From positions 1-38,708 of the forward strand of contig JAHDEN010000043.1 of assembly GCA_020628815.1 (NCBI GenBank): a DNA stretch of 38,708 nucleotides. The letters are read 5' to 3'. The notes under the pieces were generated by a model. It ran no database searches. It was not told where the DNA came from and saw only the letters and a program-made list of their open reading frames with translations. The stretch is from Chloroflexota bacterium. Its GTDB lineage: Bacteria; Chloroflexota; Anaerolineae; Promineifilales; Promineifilaceae. Position 1 is the stretch's first letter; every line of letters begins with the position of its first letter. Shown in pieces: positions 16,740 through 24,858 of the stretch. The position numbers and the translations under genes are program-made.

Positions 16740-17135
16740 TTAAGGCGCAATCGGTGTACATAGCTCCAGCAAAATTCCTGACGGGCAACGGACATAAGAC
16801 ACCGTTTGCCCCCAAGGCTTTTTTTCTGGGGCCTTTAAAACTGTCGCACCATACTCTACAGCATTCGCATGAATTTGCTCAACATTTTCTGTAACTAGGG
16901 CGATTTCAATCCCTAGTGGTTCACTTGAGTCAGATGCGCTGACATAGCCACCTTGAAAATTGGTTTTGCCCAGCTCGTGTGACGCAAAAGCAAGAACCGT
17001 ACCACCGGTATCCAGCTCTCCATAATCTTTTTCTTCTGTTAAAAAGCGTCGCTGTAAGCCAAATGCGCCCTCATAAAATGCCAAAGCTTTTTCCACATCT
17101 GCAACGTAGCTAATCGAATATCCAAATTTCACCAT
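16740..17135 (-). CDS. VOC-family (glyoxalase/dioxygenase-like) protein
   Basis: A 131-residue protein with two beta-alpha-beta-beta-beta units: YSISYVADVEKALAFYEGAF at the N-terminus and VTENVEQIHANAVEYGATVL with the terminal SYVRCPSGILLELCTP. Most family members bind a divalent metal through His/Glu residues, and the C-terminal Glu in LLELC is in the expected place. The reaction cannot be predicted; glyoxalase, fosfomycin resistance-like and dioxygenase functions share this fold. It starts 27 bp after the radical SAM gene and precedes the YCII gene by 48 bp. Confidence 0.82.
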   Translation of the reverse strand: MVKFGYSISYVADVEKALAFYEGAFGLQRRFLTEEKDYGELDTGGTVLAFASHELGKTNFQGGYVSASDSSEPLGIEIALVTENVEQIHANAVEYGATVLKAPEKKPWGQTVSYVRCPSGILLELCTPIAP

Positions 17136-17162
17136 ATCTGTTTCTCCGGTCTTCCTGTTTTT

Positions 17163-18380
17163 CTAGAATAGCAGGCGTAACTGTCGCTCCGGCCGCCTGC
17201 CATTTAGCAACACATACGGCTCCAATCGCTTGGTGACAACACCTAACTTTTGCAAATGTGTCACATCTGATATCGATCCCCGTGCACGGGCCTGCATGAT
17301 TTTATCAGCACCTTTTGGCCCAATACCGGGAATGCGCAAAAGCAATTGCCGGTCGGCCGTATTAATCTCGGCCGGATTGTCGCTCAAGTTGTGTTTGGCC
17401 CATGCGATTTTGGGATCTTCATCCAGAGGCAGATTGCCCGATTGATCAAACGGCATCTCTTCAAGATCATACCCATAATCCCGAAATAAAAACGAGGTTT
17501 GGTACAGCCGATGCTGCCGTTTTAGATCTTGGGCAGGCAAATGTTCAAACGGCGTGTCTTTGATCGGGTGGAACGACGAGTAGTAGACCCGCTGTAATTT
17601 GTACCGCTTGATCATCATTTCGCTGGTACTCAAAAGTTCGAGATCACTTTCACCCACCGCCCCAACCACAAACTGGGTCACGCTGCTGGCCCAGCGGCCG
17701 TTCCAACTTTTGTGCGGCAGTTCGTTCTGGCGAATCTCATCGATCCATTGGAGCGGCCGAACCAGCTCTTCGACAAACTGCTTTTTGGGCGCCAGCAGCG
17801 CCAACCGCTTGTCATTGGGGGCTTCGAGATTGACCGATAGGCGTGTGGCCAACTCCATCGAGCGGCGCACCTGTTCTTTTTCGACACCCGGCATCACTTT
17901 AAGATGAAGATAGCCGCGAAAGCGGTATTTGTTGCGCAAAATCTCGGCCGTGGCAATGATCTTATCTTGCGTGGCAACACTCCCTTTAATGATGCCGGAG
18001 CTCAAAAAGAGCCCTTCAACTTTGCCCGTTTTGTGCATCTGCATAAACGTTTTCGCCATTTCTTCCGGCTTAAACGTTTGGCGGCGAAAACTGTTCCGGC
18101 CGGCCCGAAACGGGCAGTAAAAGCAGTTCCGTTCGCAAGCGGTGGTCATCATCGTTTTCAGCAAAGGGATCGTTTTGCCACCTGACACCACCGCATTTGA
18201 AACCCCCAGTTCACCAATTGACCGGCCGAGTTTTAGATTGACCGGATCTTTTTTGATCACGGTGCCACAAGCGGCAACTTGATGCGTGTTTGGCAAACTG
18301 GGTTGAGTGTAGGTTTGCTCTCCGGTGGGTTCAAGCCCCATGTGTGCGGAAACCGCTTTAAGTTTTTCAAAAGAGTCCAT
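17163..18380 (-). CDS. Radical SAM protein with helix-hairpin-helix domain, putative DNA modification/repair type
   Basis: A 405-residue protein. The radical SAM cluster motif is C82-x3-C86-x2-C89 (ACERNCFYCPFR), followed by a TIM-barrel-like region containing LFLSSGI and HLKVMPG. The C-terminal part has a helix-hairpin-helix (LLRIPGIGPKGADKIMQARA) suited to DNA binding. This arrangement matches the group annotated as putative DNA modification/repair radical SAM protein, which is usually encoded next to a uracil-DNA-glycosylase-like partner. No such partner is seen here; the neighbours are VOC genes. The start is the ATG at 18378-18380, 4 bp after the repaired stop of the frameshifted VOC gene, suggesting one transcript. 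The reaction is unknown. Confidence 0.85.
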   Translation of the reverse strand: MDSFEKLKAVSAHMGLEPTGEQTYTQPSLPNTHQVAACGTVIKKDPVNLKLGRSIGELGVSNAVVSGGKTIPLLKTMMTTACERNCFYCPFRAGRNSFRRQTFKPEEMAKTFMQMHKTGKVEGLFLSSGIIKGSVATQDKIIATAEILRNKYRFRGYLHLKVMPGVEKEQVRRSMELATRLSVNLEAPNDKRLALLAPKKQFVEELVRPLQWIDEIRQNELPHKSWNGRWASSVTQFVVGAVGESDLELLSTSEMMIKRYKLQRVYYSSFHPIKDTPFEHLPAQDLKRQHRLYQTSFLFRDYGYDLEEMPFDQSGNLPLDEDPKIAWAKHNLSDNPAEINTADRQLLLRIPGIGPKGADKIMQARARGSISDVTHLQKLGVVTKRLEPYVLLNGRRPERQLRLLF

Positions 18381-18384
18381 AGTA

Positions 18385-18755
18385 TTAGCCGATGGATGAA
18401 ACGTCGATTAAGGCCCCGGCCGGGTCGCGAATCAACATGCGTAATTGACCATAGTTGGTCATTTCAGGGGCTTGCAGAATGTTGCCCCCAAAGCTTGAGC
18501 TTTTTTATAAATTTCGGCCGCATCATCAACCACAAGTGTCAAATAAAAACCGGTTGGTTGCCCCTGAAATTCGGCCGGGACTAAATCATGGTTCGCAATC
18601 AGCAACCCGATTTCTAATCCCGTTTTTTCAGACACAAGTTGGACAAACCAGTCACTTTCAAACTGAATCGACAAGTCGAAAAGTTGAGTATAAAAGGTGG
18701 TAGATTCTTTTAAATCGGGGGAGATGATATTGGTTAGGATTCGATTAACAGACAT
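18385..18755 (-). pseudogene. VOC-family protein gene with a single-base frameshift
   Basis: From the ATG at 18753-18755 the frame encodes 98 residues of a VOC protein (ILTNIISPDLKESTTFYTQL, then TGFYLTLVVDDAAEIYKKAQ) and stops at 18459. Directly after KAQALG the other frame continues the family pattern to a stop at 18385: NILQAPEMTNYGQLRMLIRD, then PAGALIDVSSIG, the usual last strand of these proteins. One extra G in the run of five Gs (five Cs at 18485-18489 on the plus strand) would restore about 123 residues in a single frame. It is either a recent mutation, a slippage site or a sequencing error. The repaired gene would end 4 bp before the radical SAM start. Confidence 0.8.
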
Positions 18756-18914
18756 AATTTTTTTGTAGGGTTAGACCTAATCCATTTTAGAACAATTGTT
18801 CTTGTTTGTAAATGGGGAATCTTCTAGTTTCCAAAACAACCCTCATACCCCTTGATAAGGTCTATGGCTAAAGCAATTAACTTTGCTACCCGCTTCTAAA
18901 AAACAGAGTTAGAA

Positions 18915-18932
18915 TTCAAACTATCGTTTGAA
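18915..18932. promoter_or_regulatory. Perfect 18-bp palindrome upstream of the Asp-box protein gene
   Basis: TTCAAAC-TATC-GTTTGAA, 7-bp arms with a 4-nt centre, lies about 35 bp before the start codon at 18969 in the divergent gap between this gene and the VOC gene. Its size suits a dimeric repressor operator or a short leader hairpin. Nothing else was recognised in 18756-18968. Confidence 0.4.
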
Positions 18933-18968
18933 AATTAAAAACTTAGAGAGCCCAAAGGATGGAATTGC

Positions 18969-21900
18969 ATGGAGAATAAAACCTTTGATAATTTGATGAA
19001 ATGGCGCTGTATCGGCCCATTTCGCGGCGGCCGCGTCGTGGCTGTAGCCGGTGACAGTCAAGACCGAAATGTCTTTTACTTTGGGGCGTGTGCAGGCGGG
19101 GTCTGGAAAACGGATGATGGGGGAACTTACTGGACCAATATTTCAGACGGCTATTTCAAAACGGGATCGGTTGGGGCCTTGGCGGTGGCTGACTCTGACC
19201 CCAACGTCATTTATGCAGGGATGGGGGAATCCACAATTCGCATCGATGTCTCACACGGGGATGGGGTGTACAAAACGACAGACGGCGGCCGGTCATGGAA
19301 ACACATGGGGCTGACCGACACGCGACACATCGGCAAAATACGCATCCACCCAACCAACCCAGACATCGTTTATGTGGCGGCTTTGGGTCATGCCTTTGGC
19401 CCTAATTCAGAACGGGGAGTGTTTAAATCAACAGACGGCGGTGAGACTTGGAAAAATGTGCTGTTCAAGAGCGACAAAGCGGGCGCGGTTGATCTCACCA
19501 TCGATCCGAACAATCCCCGAATTCTATACGCCACCATTTGGGAGGCGTACCGGAACTGGTGGATGATGTCGAGCGGTGGCCCTGAAAGCGGCTTGTATCG
19601 TTCGATGGATGGGGGAGAAACATGGGAAGAGATCACCGAAAACAAAGGATTGCCGGAAAAACTGTGGGGTAAAGCGGCCGTTGTAGCGTCTCCGGCCAAG
19701 AGCGGCCGGGTGTGGGCGCTGATCGAATCTGCCAAAAACGCACTCTATCGTTCAGACGACAACGGGGACTCATGGCAGATGGTGAGCGACAAAGTTGAGC
19801 TGATGGAGCGGGCTTGGTATTACACCCACCTGACAGCCGACTCGACCGATGCAAACACCGTTTACGTCAACAATTTGCGCTTCTGGAAATCGACCGACGG
19901 CGGCCGGAATTTCGACATGATCATGACCCCGCACGGGGACAATCATGATCTTTGGATTGATCCGGTAGACAACCAGCGGATGATCCAAGGGAATGACGGC
20001 GGGGCCAACGTCTCGTACAACGGTGGGGTCACATGGTCAACCATCTACAACCAGCCCACGGCCCAGTTTTACCGTATGGACGTTGATAATCAGGAACCGT
20101 ACCGGGTGTACGGAACGCAGCAGGACAACAGCTGCATCAGCATCCCCAGCCGCAGCAACCATGCGGCGATCACGTGGGCAGACAGCTATCTGCCTGGCAC
20201 CGGCGAGAGCGGCTATATCGCGGTCAAGCCGGACGACCCAAACATCGTCTATCATGGGGCGATTGGAAGCTCGCCCGGCGGCGGTAACGCGCTCCAGCGG
20301 TACGATCATCGGAACCGGCAGCTGCGTCTGGTAACGACGTGGCCCCGCTCGCACAGAGGCTACGGGAGCGAAGTACACAAATATCGCTTCTCATGGACCT
20401 ATCCATTAATTTTTTCACGCTTTGATTCAAATCGAATCTACGCGGCCGGAAATCACCTGTTTGAAACAACCAACGAAGGGCACAGTTGGGAAATTTTGAG
20501 CCCAGACTTGAGCACCAACGACCCTGAAAAACAAAAAGTGTCTGGTGGGCCGGTTAACCGTGAGATGGGTGCGGCCGAAATTTACTGCACCATTTTTGCG
20601 CTGGATGAGTCGTATCACGACGCCAATGTGCTCTGGGCCGGAACCGATGACGGGCTGATCCATATCACCCAAGATCGGGGAAATAGCTGGCAAAACATTA
20701 CGCCGAAAGGGTTGCCGGAGTGGGCCATGGTCCACTGTATCGAAGCCTCGCCTTATGAAGCTGGAGGCGCATATGTGGCGGCAACCTGCTACAAGCTAGA
20801 TGACAACACGCCGTATTTGTTTAAAACCAGCGACTACGGCAAAACGTGGACAACGATTACGGCCGGAATTCCAGATGATGATTTCACACGAGTCATTCGC
20901 TGTGATCCGGCCCGTAAAGGGTTGCTCTATGCAGGCACCGAAACCGGCATCTATGTCTCGTTTGATGACGGGGCAAACTGGGGACCTTTACAGCTTAATC
21001 TGCCCCAAACGCCCATTTATGACATGAAGGTCAAAAACGAAGATCTCATCGTTGCAACCCACGGCCGGTCGTTTTGGATATTGGATGATGTAACCCCGCT
21101 GCGGCAGTACGGGGCGAAAATCGAAGATGAAACGTGCCATCTGTTTGAGCCGCGCAAAACGGTGCGCGTGTTGCCCAAAGTGTTTGAAGATCGCTTAAAT
21201 GCGGCCGGGGCTACTGACGGCAAGTTTTACATGACAACGCTGGGGATCGTAACCACCGGCTACGCTACGGCCGATGAAAACGGTGTGGTGGAGCGCCACT
21301 TCTACGAAGCGGGGAACAATCCGCCAAAAGGTGCCATCCTTACCTATTATTTGAAGGATGGGGCTGAAAGTCTGACCCTTGAGATCAAAGATAGTGATGG
21401 GCAAGTTATCAGAACCTTTACCAGTAAACCTGACGGGGAAACTGATTTAGCGGGGCCGTTTTTAGCCAAAGATGCGGGCTGGCACCGCTTTGTGTGGAAC
21501 CTGCGCCATGAAAATGTGAGCAAAGTTAAGGGGGATGATGCGGCCGCAAAAGAGACGATTTTAGGTGCGGTTGTGGCCCCCGGCGCTTACACCGTTTGTT
21601 TGACGGCCGATGATGAAACCCATGAGCAGCCGTTGACCGTTGTGAAAGATTACAACGTCGATGCGACTGATGAGGATTTGCAGGCGCAGTTTGAGCTGTA
21701 CAAAGCGATTACTGACAAGTGCGAAGAAACGGTGCATGTGATCAACCAGATGCGGGATGTGCGGGCGCAGTTAGACGGTCTGAGCGGCCGGGTTGAAGAT
21801 GAGGCGCTGGCGGCCGAGGCGAATCAGATTAGCGAAAAAGTTAGAGAGATTGAATCGTTATTGGCCTATCCCGGCTTACGCTCGGGCAGCACCGATTTGA

Positions 21901-22118
21901 CCAACACGGGTCAACGCCTGCTCGATCAAATGGCGTCACTCCCTCCGGCCGTTTATCTGGGCGATTATCGGCCGACAGTGCAGGCGCAAGAAGTTTATGA
22001 GACAATTGGGGCGGAGATCGATGATGTGTTTAACCAGTTTATCGATCTGCTCAAAAGTGATTTGAGCGCCTTAAATATTAAAGCCGAACAGGCGGCTATC
22101 CCGCTTGTTGTGGTCTAA
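18969..22118 (+). CDS. Large Asp-box (BNR/sortilin-type) beta-propeller protein
   Basis: A 1049-residue protein whose first 700 residues are filled with Asp-box motifs (S/T-x-D-x-G-x-T/S-W): KTDDGGTYW, KTTDGGRSW, KSTDGGETW, RSMDGGETW, RSDDNGDSW, KSTDGGRNF, ETTNEGHSW, ITQDRGNSW, KTSDYGKTW and VSFDDGANW. This predicts one or two beta-propellers of the sortilin/VPS10 or sialidase-like type. The last 300 residues contain a beta-sandwich-like stretch and a helical end (AQFELYKAITDKCEETVHVI). No signal peptide or membrane helix is visible, which is odd because many relatives are exported. AAAGGA lies about 9 bp before the ATG. The catalytic role, if any, is unknown; homologues are often called glycosyl hydrolases without proof. 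Confidence 0.85.
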   Translation: MENKTFDNLMKWRCIGPFRGGRVVAVAGDSQDRNVFYFGACAGGVWKTDDGGTYWTNISDGYFKTGSVGALAVADSDPNVIYAGMGESTIRIDVSHGDGVYKTTDGGRSWKHMGLTDTRHIGKIRIHPTNPDIVYVAALGHAFGPNSERGVFKSTDGGETWKNVLFKSDKAGAVDLTIDPNNPRILYATIWEAYRNWWMMSSGGPESGLYRSMDGGETWEEITENKGLPEKLWGKAAVVASPAKSGRVWALIESAKNALYRSDDNGDSWQMVSDKVELMERAWYYTHLTADSTDANTVYVNNLRFWKSTDGGRNFDMIMTPHGDNHDLWIDPVDNQRMIQGNDGGANVSYNGGVTWSTIYNQPTAQFYRMDVDNQEPYRVYGTQQDNSCISIPSRSNHAAITWADSYLPGTGESGYIAVKPDDPNIVYHGAIGSSPGGGNALQRYDHRNRQLRLVTTWPRSHRGYGSEVHKYRFSWTYPLIFSRFDSNRIYAAGNHLFETTNEGHSWEILSPDLSTNDPEKQKVSGGPVNREMGAAEIYCTIFALDESYHDANVLWAGTDDGLIHITQDRGNSWQNITPKGLPEWAMVHCIEASPYEAGGAYVAATCYKLDDNTPYLFKTSDYGKTWTTITAGIPDDDFTRVIRCDPARKGLLYAGTETGIYVSFDDGANWGPLQLNLPQTPIYDMKVKNEDLIVATHGRSFWILDDVTPLRQYGAKIEDETCHLFEPRKTVRVLPKVFEDRLNAAGATDGKFYMTTLGIVTTGYATADENGVVERHFYEAGNNPPKGAILTYYLKDGAESLTLEIKDSDGQVIRTFTSKPDGETDLAGPFLAKDAGWHRFVWNLRHENVSKVKGDDAAAKETILGAVVAPGAYTVCLTADDETHEQPLTVVKDYNVDATDEDLQAQFELYKAITDKCEETVHVINQMRDVRAQLDGLSGRVEDEALAAEANQISEKVREIESLLAYPGLRSGSTDLTNTGQRLLDQMASLPPAVYLGDYRPTVQAQEVYETIGAEIDDVFNQFIDLLKSDLSALNIKAEQAAIPLVVV

Positions 22119-22138
22119 AAGATACCTAAGGTAAAGCT

Positions 22139-22175
22139 GACCTCAAGGCGTCCAAGTTTCTTGGGGTCTTTTTTA
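22139..22175 (+). terminator. Intrinsic terminator after the Asp-box protein gene
   Basis: GACCTCAAG (22139-22147) pairs with CTTGGGGTC (22160-22168), one G-T pair, 12-nt loop, then a T-run. It starts about 20 bp after the stop codon. Confidence 0.75.
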
Positions 22176-22205
22176 CGTTTCGGGTCTTTTCAGCACCTTG
22201 TGTTG

Positions 22206-22270
22206 GGGTCTACGCCACCGGACAATAATTTCGTTCTTCGACCAAATTTCCGCTCCGGTAGCGTAGACCC
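22206..22270. repeat. 17-bp imperfect inverted repeat with 31-nt loop
   Basis: GGGTCTACGCCACCGGA (22206-22222) is inverted as TCCGGTAGCGTAGACCC (22254-22270) with a single mismatch. It follows the terminator at 22139-22175 and precedes the SDR gene by about 55 bp. It lacks a proper T-run. The arms are long enough to suggest a foldback repeat or an operator; function unknown. Confidence 0.5.
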
Positions 22271-22326
22271 TTACTATTTTTCAACATACACTCTCATTTA
22301 ACTGACAAACGAAAAAAAAGCCTCTA

Positions 22327-23106
22327 ATGTCTAACAACATGCAATATCAGTTAACACCTTCAGCAAAAATGGTCCCTATGACACCCATTGATGGAAAATG
22401 GGCATTCATTACAGGCGCTAGCCGGGGGATCGGCTATCTAACCGCACAATTTTTGGCAAAACAAGGATGCAACCTCATCTTGCACAGCCGGAGCATGGAC
22501 CATACAAAAAATGTTCTAAAAGAAGTAGAACTGTATGGTGTACAAGCTTACGCGGTTGAAGCGGAATTAAGCGACCACAAACAGATCGTGGCCATGCTTA
22601 ATAAAATTGAACTCAAAGGGACGCCTGTGGATATTATTTGCAACAATGCGGCCGTTCAGGTTCCTTATCAGCAAAATTTTTGGCAAACACCAATTGACGA
22701 TTTTGCGCTTAGTTTTCAGGTCAACCTGACTGCGATCGCCACGATTTGTTACCGCTTAATCCCCCCGATGATTGAACGGAGATACGGCCGGGTTATTAAC
22801 ACCACCAGCGGCATACGAGATCAGCCGGAGCAGGCGGCCTATTCGGCCAGTAAAGCGGCGCTCGATAAATTTACAGTTGATCTAGCTACCAAGTTAGAAG
22901 GGACAAACGTAACGATTAATCTGACCGATCCCGGCTGGTGCCGCACCGATCTAGGTGGCCCCAAAGCCCCCAATGCCCCAGAAGATGCGCTGCCGGGGGT
23001 TTGTATAGCCGCGTTTCTAAACGACGGGCGGAGCGGCCGATTGTTTAATGCGACAGATTACACCGGTCTATCTTTAGAAGATGCGATCGCCAAAGCGAGC
23101 CTGTGA
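22327..23106 (+). CDS. Short-chain dehydrogenase/reductase
   Basis: A 259-residue Rossmann-fold oxidoreductase of the classical SDR type: cofactor-binding TGASRGIG (29-36), NNAA (106-109), catalytic Ser161, Tyr172 and Lys176 in YSASK, and TDPGWCRTDLGG after the active site. Residues after the glycine motif (LHSRS) suggest NADP(H) preference through the Arg, which is inference. The N-terminus carries about 20 residues before the fold, and internal ATGs at codons 5, 15 and 18 are alternative starts. There is no obvious Shine-Dalgarno. Its stop lies 6 bp before the transporter gene, so they are probably co-transcribed. The substrate is unknown. Confidence 0.9.
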   Translation: MSNNMQYQLTPSAKMVPMTPIDGKWAFITGASRGIGYLTAQFLAKQGCNLILHSRSMDHTKNVLKEVELYGVQAYAVEAELSDHKQIVAMLNKIELKGTPVDIICNNAAVQVPYQQNFWQTPIDDFALSFQVNLTAIATICYRLIPPMIERRYGRVINTTSGIRDQPEQAAYSASKAALDKFTVDLATKLEGTNVTINLTDPGWCRTDLGGPKAPNAPEDALPGVCIAAFLNDGRSGRLFNATDYTGLSLEDAIAKASL

Positions 23107-23112
23107 CCCCAT

Positions 23113-24051
23113 TTGTCAAAACTAAGCAATAACGTTCAAGGCATCATCTGGATTGTCGTCGGCATGTTCATCTTTTCCTTTCAGAACATCGCCATCAAGT
23201 CTTTGAGCGCAGGTTATCCGGTGTTGCAGATCGTCATTTTGCGCAGCTTGGTCGCTCTGCCCGCCACCATCATTTTATTTTGGATGGAAGGGAATCGTGG
23301 CATTCCCACCACCAAACAACGGCGCATGGAGCTATGGCGCGGCCTGTTTCTCTTTATCTCATACACCACCTACTTCATGGGGCTGTCAGCACTGCTGTTG
23401 GCCGAAGCCGCCTCAATCCGCTTTTCAGCCCCGCTCACAATTACAGCCTTATCAGTCCTCATGCTGGGTGAAAAAGTTGGGCCTCGCCGCTGGACCGCTT
23501 TAATTGTTGGCTTCTGCGGCGTTTTATTCATCGTCCAGCCAGGAACCGCCAACTTTAATATGGGCAGCGTGTTTGTGTTTGTGGCAACCGTTTTCTATGC
23601 ACTGGCCCTAATGCTGACCCGTCGGCTTAAAAATCACGACAGCAGTGCGACGATGGCCTACTACAGCACCTTGGTTTATCTTGTTTCAGCCTTTGTGCTT
23701 GCCCCACTGGTGCTGCTCGTCGGTGAAATGCCAGATGCACACCCTAGCATCGCATTTTTGTTCCGGGCATGGTCGATGCCAACCCTGTTTGATTTATCGA
23801 TTATGTTGGGCTTGGGCGTCGTCTGGGCCAGCGGGATGTTTTTGGTTGCGAAAGCGTACAGCCTTGCGCTCGCATCGGTCGCATCTCCATTTGAATATGT
23901 CACGCTCCCCATCAATGTGATGTGGGGGTATGTGATTTGGAACGAGATCCCGACCCTGTATACATGGCTTGGAGCCGCCTTAACCTTAGGCAGCGGGCTT
24001 TATATTTTGTTCCGTGAAACACGACTAAAAAGCGAATCGGCTGGTCAGTAG
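23113..24051 (+). CDS. EamA/DMT superfamily membrane transporter
   Basis: A 312-residue protein with about ten hydrophobic helices in two related halves, as in the drug/metabolite transporter superfamily with two EamA domains. Typical features are LAEAASIRFSAPLTITALSV at the end of the first half with GEKVGPRRW following, and FEYVTLPINVMWGYVIWNE in the second half. Such proteins export metabolites or drugs by exchange with protons or other solutes. The start used is the TTG at 23113; the next in-frame ATG at 23164 would cut into the first helix. It follows the SDR gene at once and is followed by the GST-like gene 63 bp later. Confidence 0.87.
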   Translation: MSKLSNNVQGIIWIVVGMFIFSFQNIAIKSLSAGYPVLQIVILRSLVALPATIILFWMEGNRGIPTTKQRRMELWRGLFLFISYTTYFMGLSALLLAEAASIRFSAPLTITALSVLMLGEKVGPRRWTALIVGFCGVLFIVQPGTANFNMGSVFVFVATVFYALALMLTRRLKNHDSSATMAYYSTLVYLVSAFVLAPLVLLVGEMPDAHPSIAFLFRAWSMPTLFDLSIMLGLGVVWASGMFLVAKAYSLALASVASPFEYVTLPINVMWGYVIWNEIPTLYTWLGAALTLGSGLYILFRETRLKSESAGQ

Positions 24052-24114
24052 GTCGGTTGATCAGTACACTGGCAAGTGGAGCCTGTGTGAAAACTAAAAT
24101 TCTGAGGAACGAAA

Positions 24115-24705
24115 ATGAAGCTGTACACATCCCCCAAATCTGGCAACGGATACAAAGTTGAACTATTTTTAAATCTGCTGGGGCTGGAGTTTGAACGTAT
24201 CTATGTCAAAATCGACTATGCCAGCAACAGTCACAAAACGGCCGACTATTTGGCCATTAATCCGCGTGGGCAAGTCCCATCCCTAGTTGATGGTGACCTA
24301 AATGTCTGGGAGTCGCAGTCGATTTTGATTTACTTAGCCAGAAAATATGCAGCTGAAAGCTGGTTGCCGCAAGATCCGGCCGGCATGGCAGAAACGATCC
24401 GCTGGCTCTCATTTTCGGCCGCAGAGGTAGACGGGCTAGCGGCCGCTCGACGCATTCGCCTGTTTGGTCAAGATCACGATCTGACACCCCACCAGCAAAA
24501 AGGAATCAGCGGCCTGAAGCTCATGGACGCCCATCTGGCGAACAAATCGTTTTTGGCTGGACCAAATCCAACTGTGGCTGACATGGCCTGCTACCCCTAT
24601 GTCGCGATGGCGGGCGAGGGAGAAGTTGATCTAGCTCCCTACAAAAATGTACAGGCATGGGTCAACCGGATTCAGGGGATGGATGGGTACATCCCGCTCC
24701 CGTAA
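24115..24705 (+). CDS. Glutathione S-transferase family protein
   Basis: A 196-residue protein with an N-terminal thioredoxin-like domain (MKLYTSPKSGNGYKVELFLN, INPRGQVPSLVDGD with the cis-Pro, then WESQSILIYLARKY, the ES motif that binds the glutathione glutamate). An all-helical C-terminal domain (LMDAHLANKSFLAGPNPTVA, DMACYPYVA) follows. The catalytic residue is probably the Ser or Tyr near position 4-6. AGGA lies 8 bp before the ATG. Possible roles are detoxification or reduction of electrophiles. It may share a transcript with the SDR and transporter genes. Whether this organism makes glutathione is not shown here. Confidence 0.88.
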   Translation: MKLYTSPKSGNGYKVELFLNLLGLEFERIYVKIDYASNSHKTADYLAINPRGQVPSLVDGDLNVWESQSILIYLARKYAAESWLPQDPAGMAETIRWLSFSAAEVDGLAAARRIRLFGQDHDLTPHQQKGISGLKLMDAHLANKSFLAGPNPTVADMACYPYVAMAGEGEVDLAPYKNVQAWVNRIQGMDGYIPLP

Positions 24706-24858
24706 ATGGCAAACGACCCAACTTCAAGCAAGACCTCTCAAACAATTAATAACGAATAACTAATGGTTAATTTTAAATTTGGGCCGACAATCCAAAATTG
24801 ATTAAACATGATAATATCTTGGTGAAATGACTCATCAGTAAATTTTAAGCGAGGAAAC

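Noticed and set aside
20037-20469. Opposite-strand open frames within the Asp-box gene
   Set aside because: Arg/Ala-rich shadows of a GC-rich coding stretch with no start signal; the forward frame has clear family motifs.
19104-20970. Repeated DGG-x-W coding stretches as a DNA tandem repeat
   Set aside because: The repetition is at protein level (Asp-boxes) with irregular spacing and diverged codons, so it is a fold feature and not a DNA repeat.
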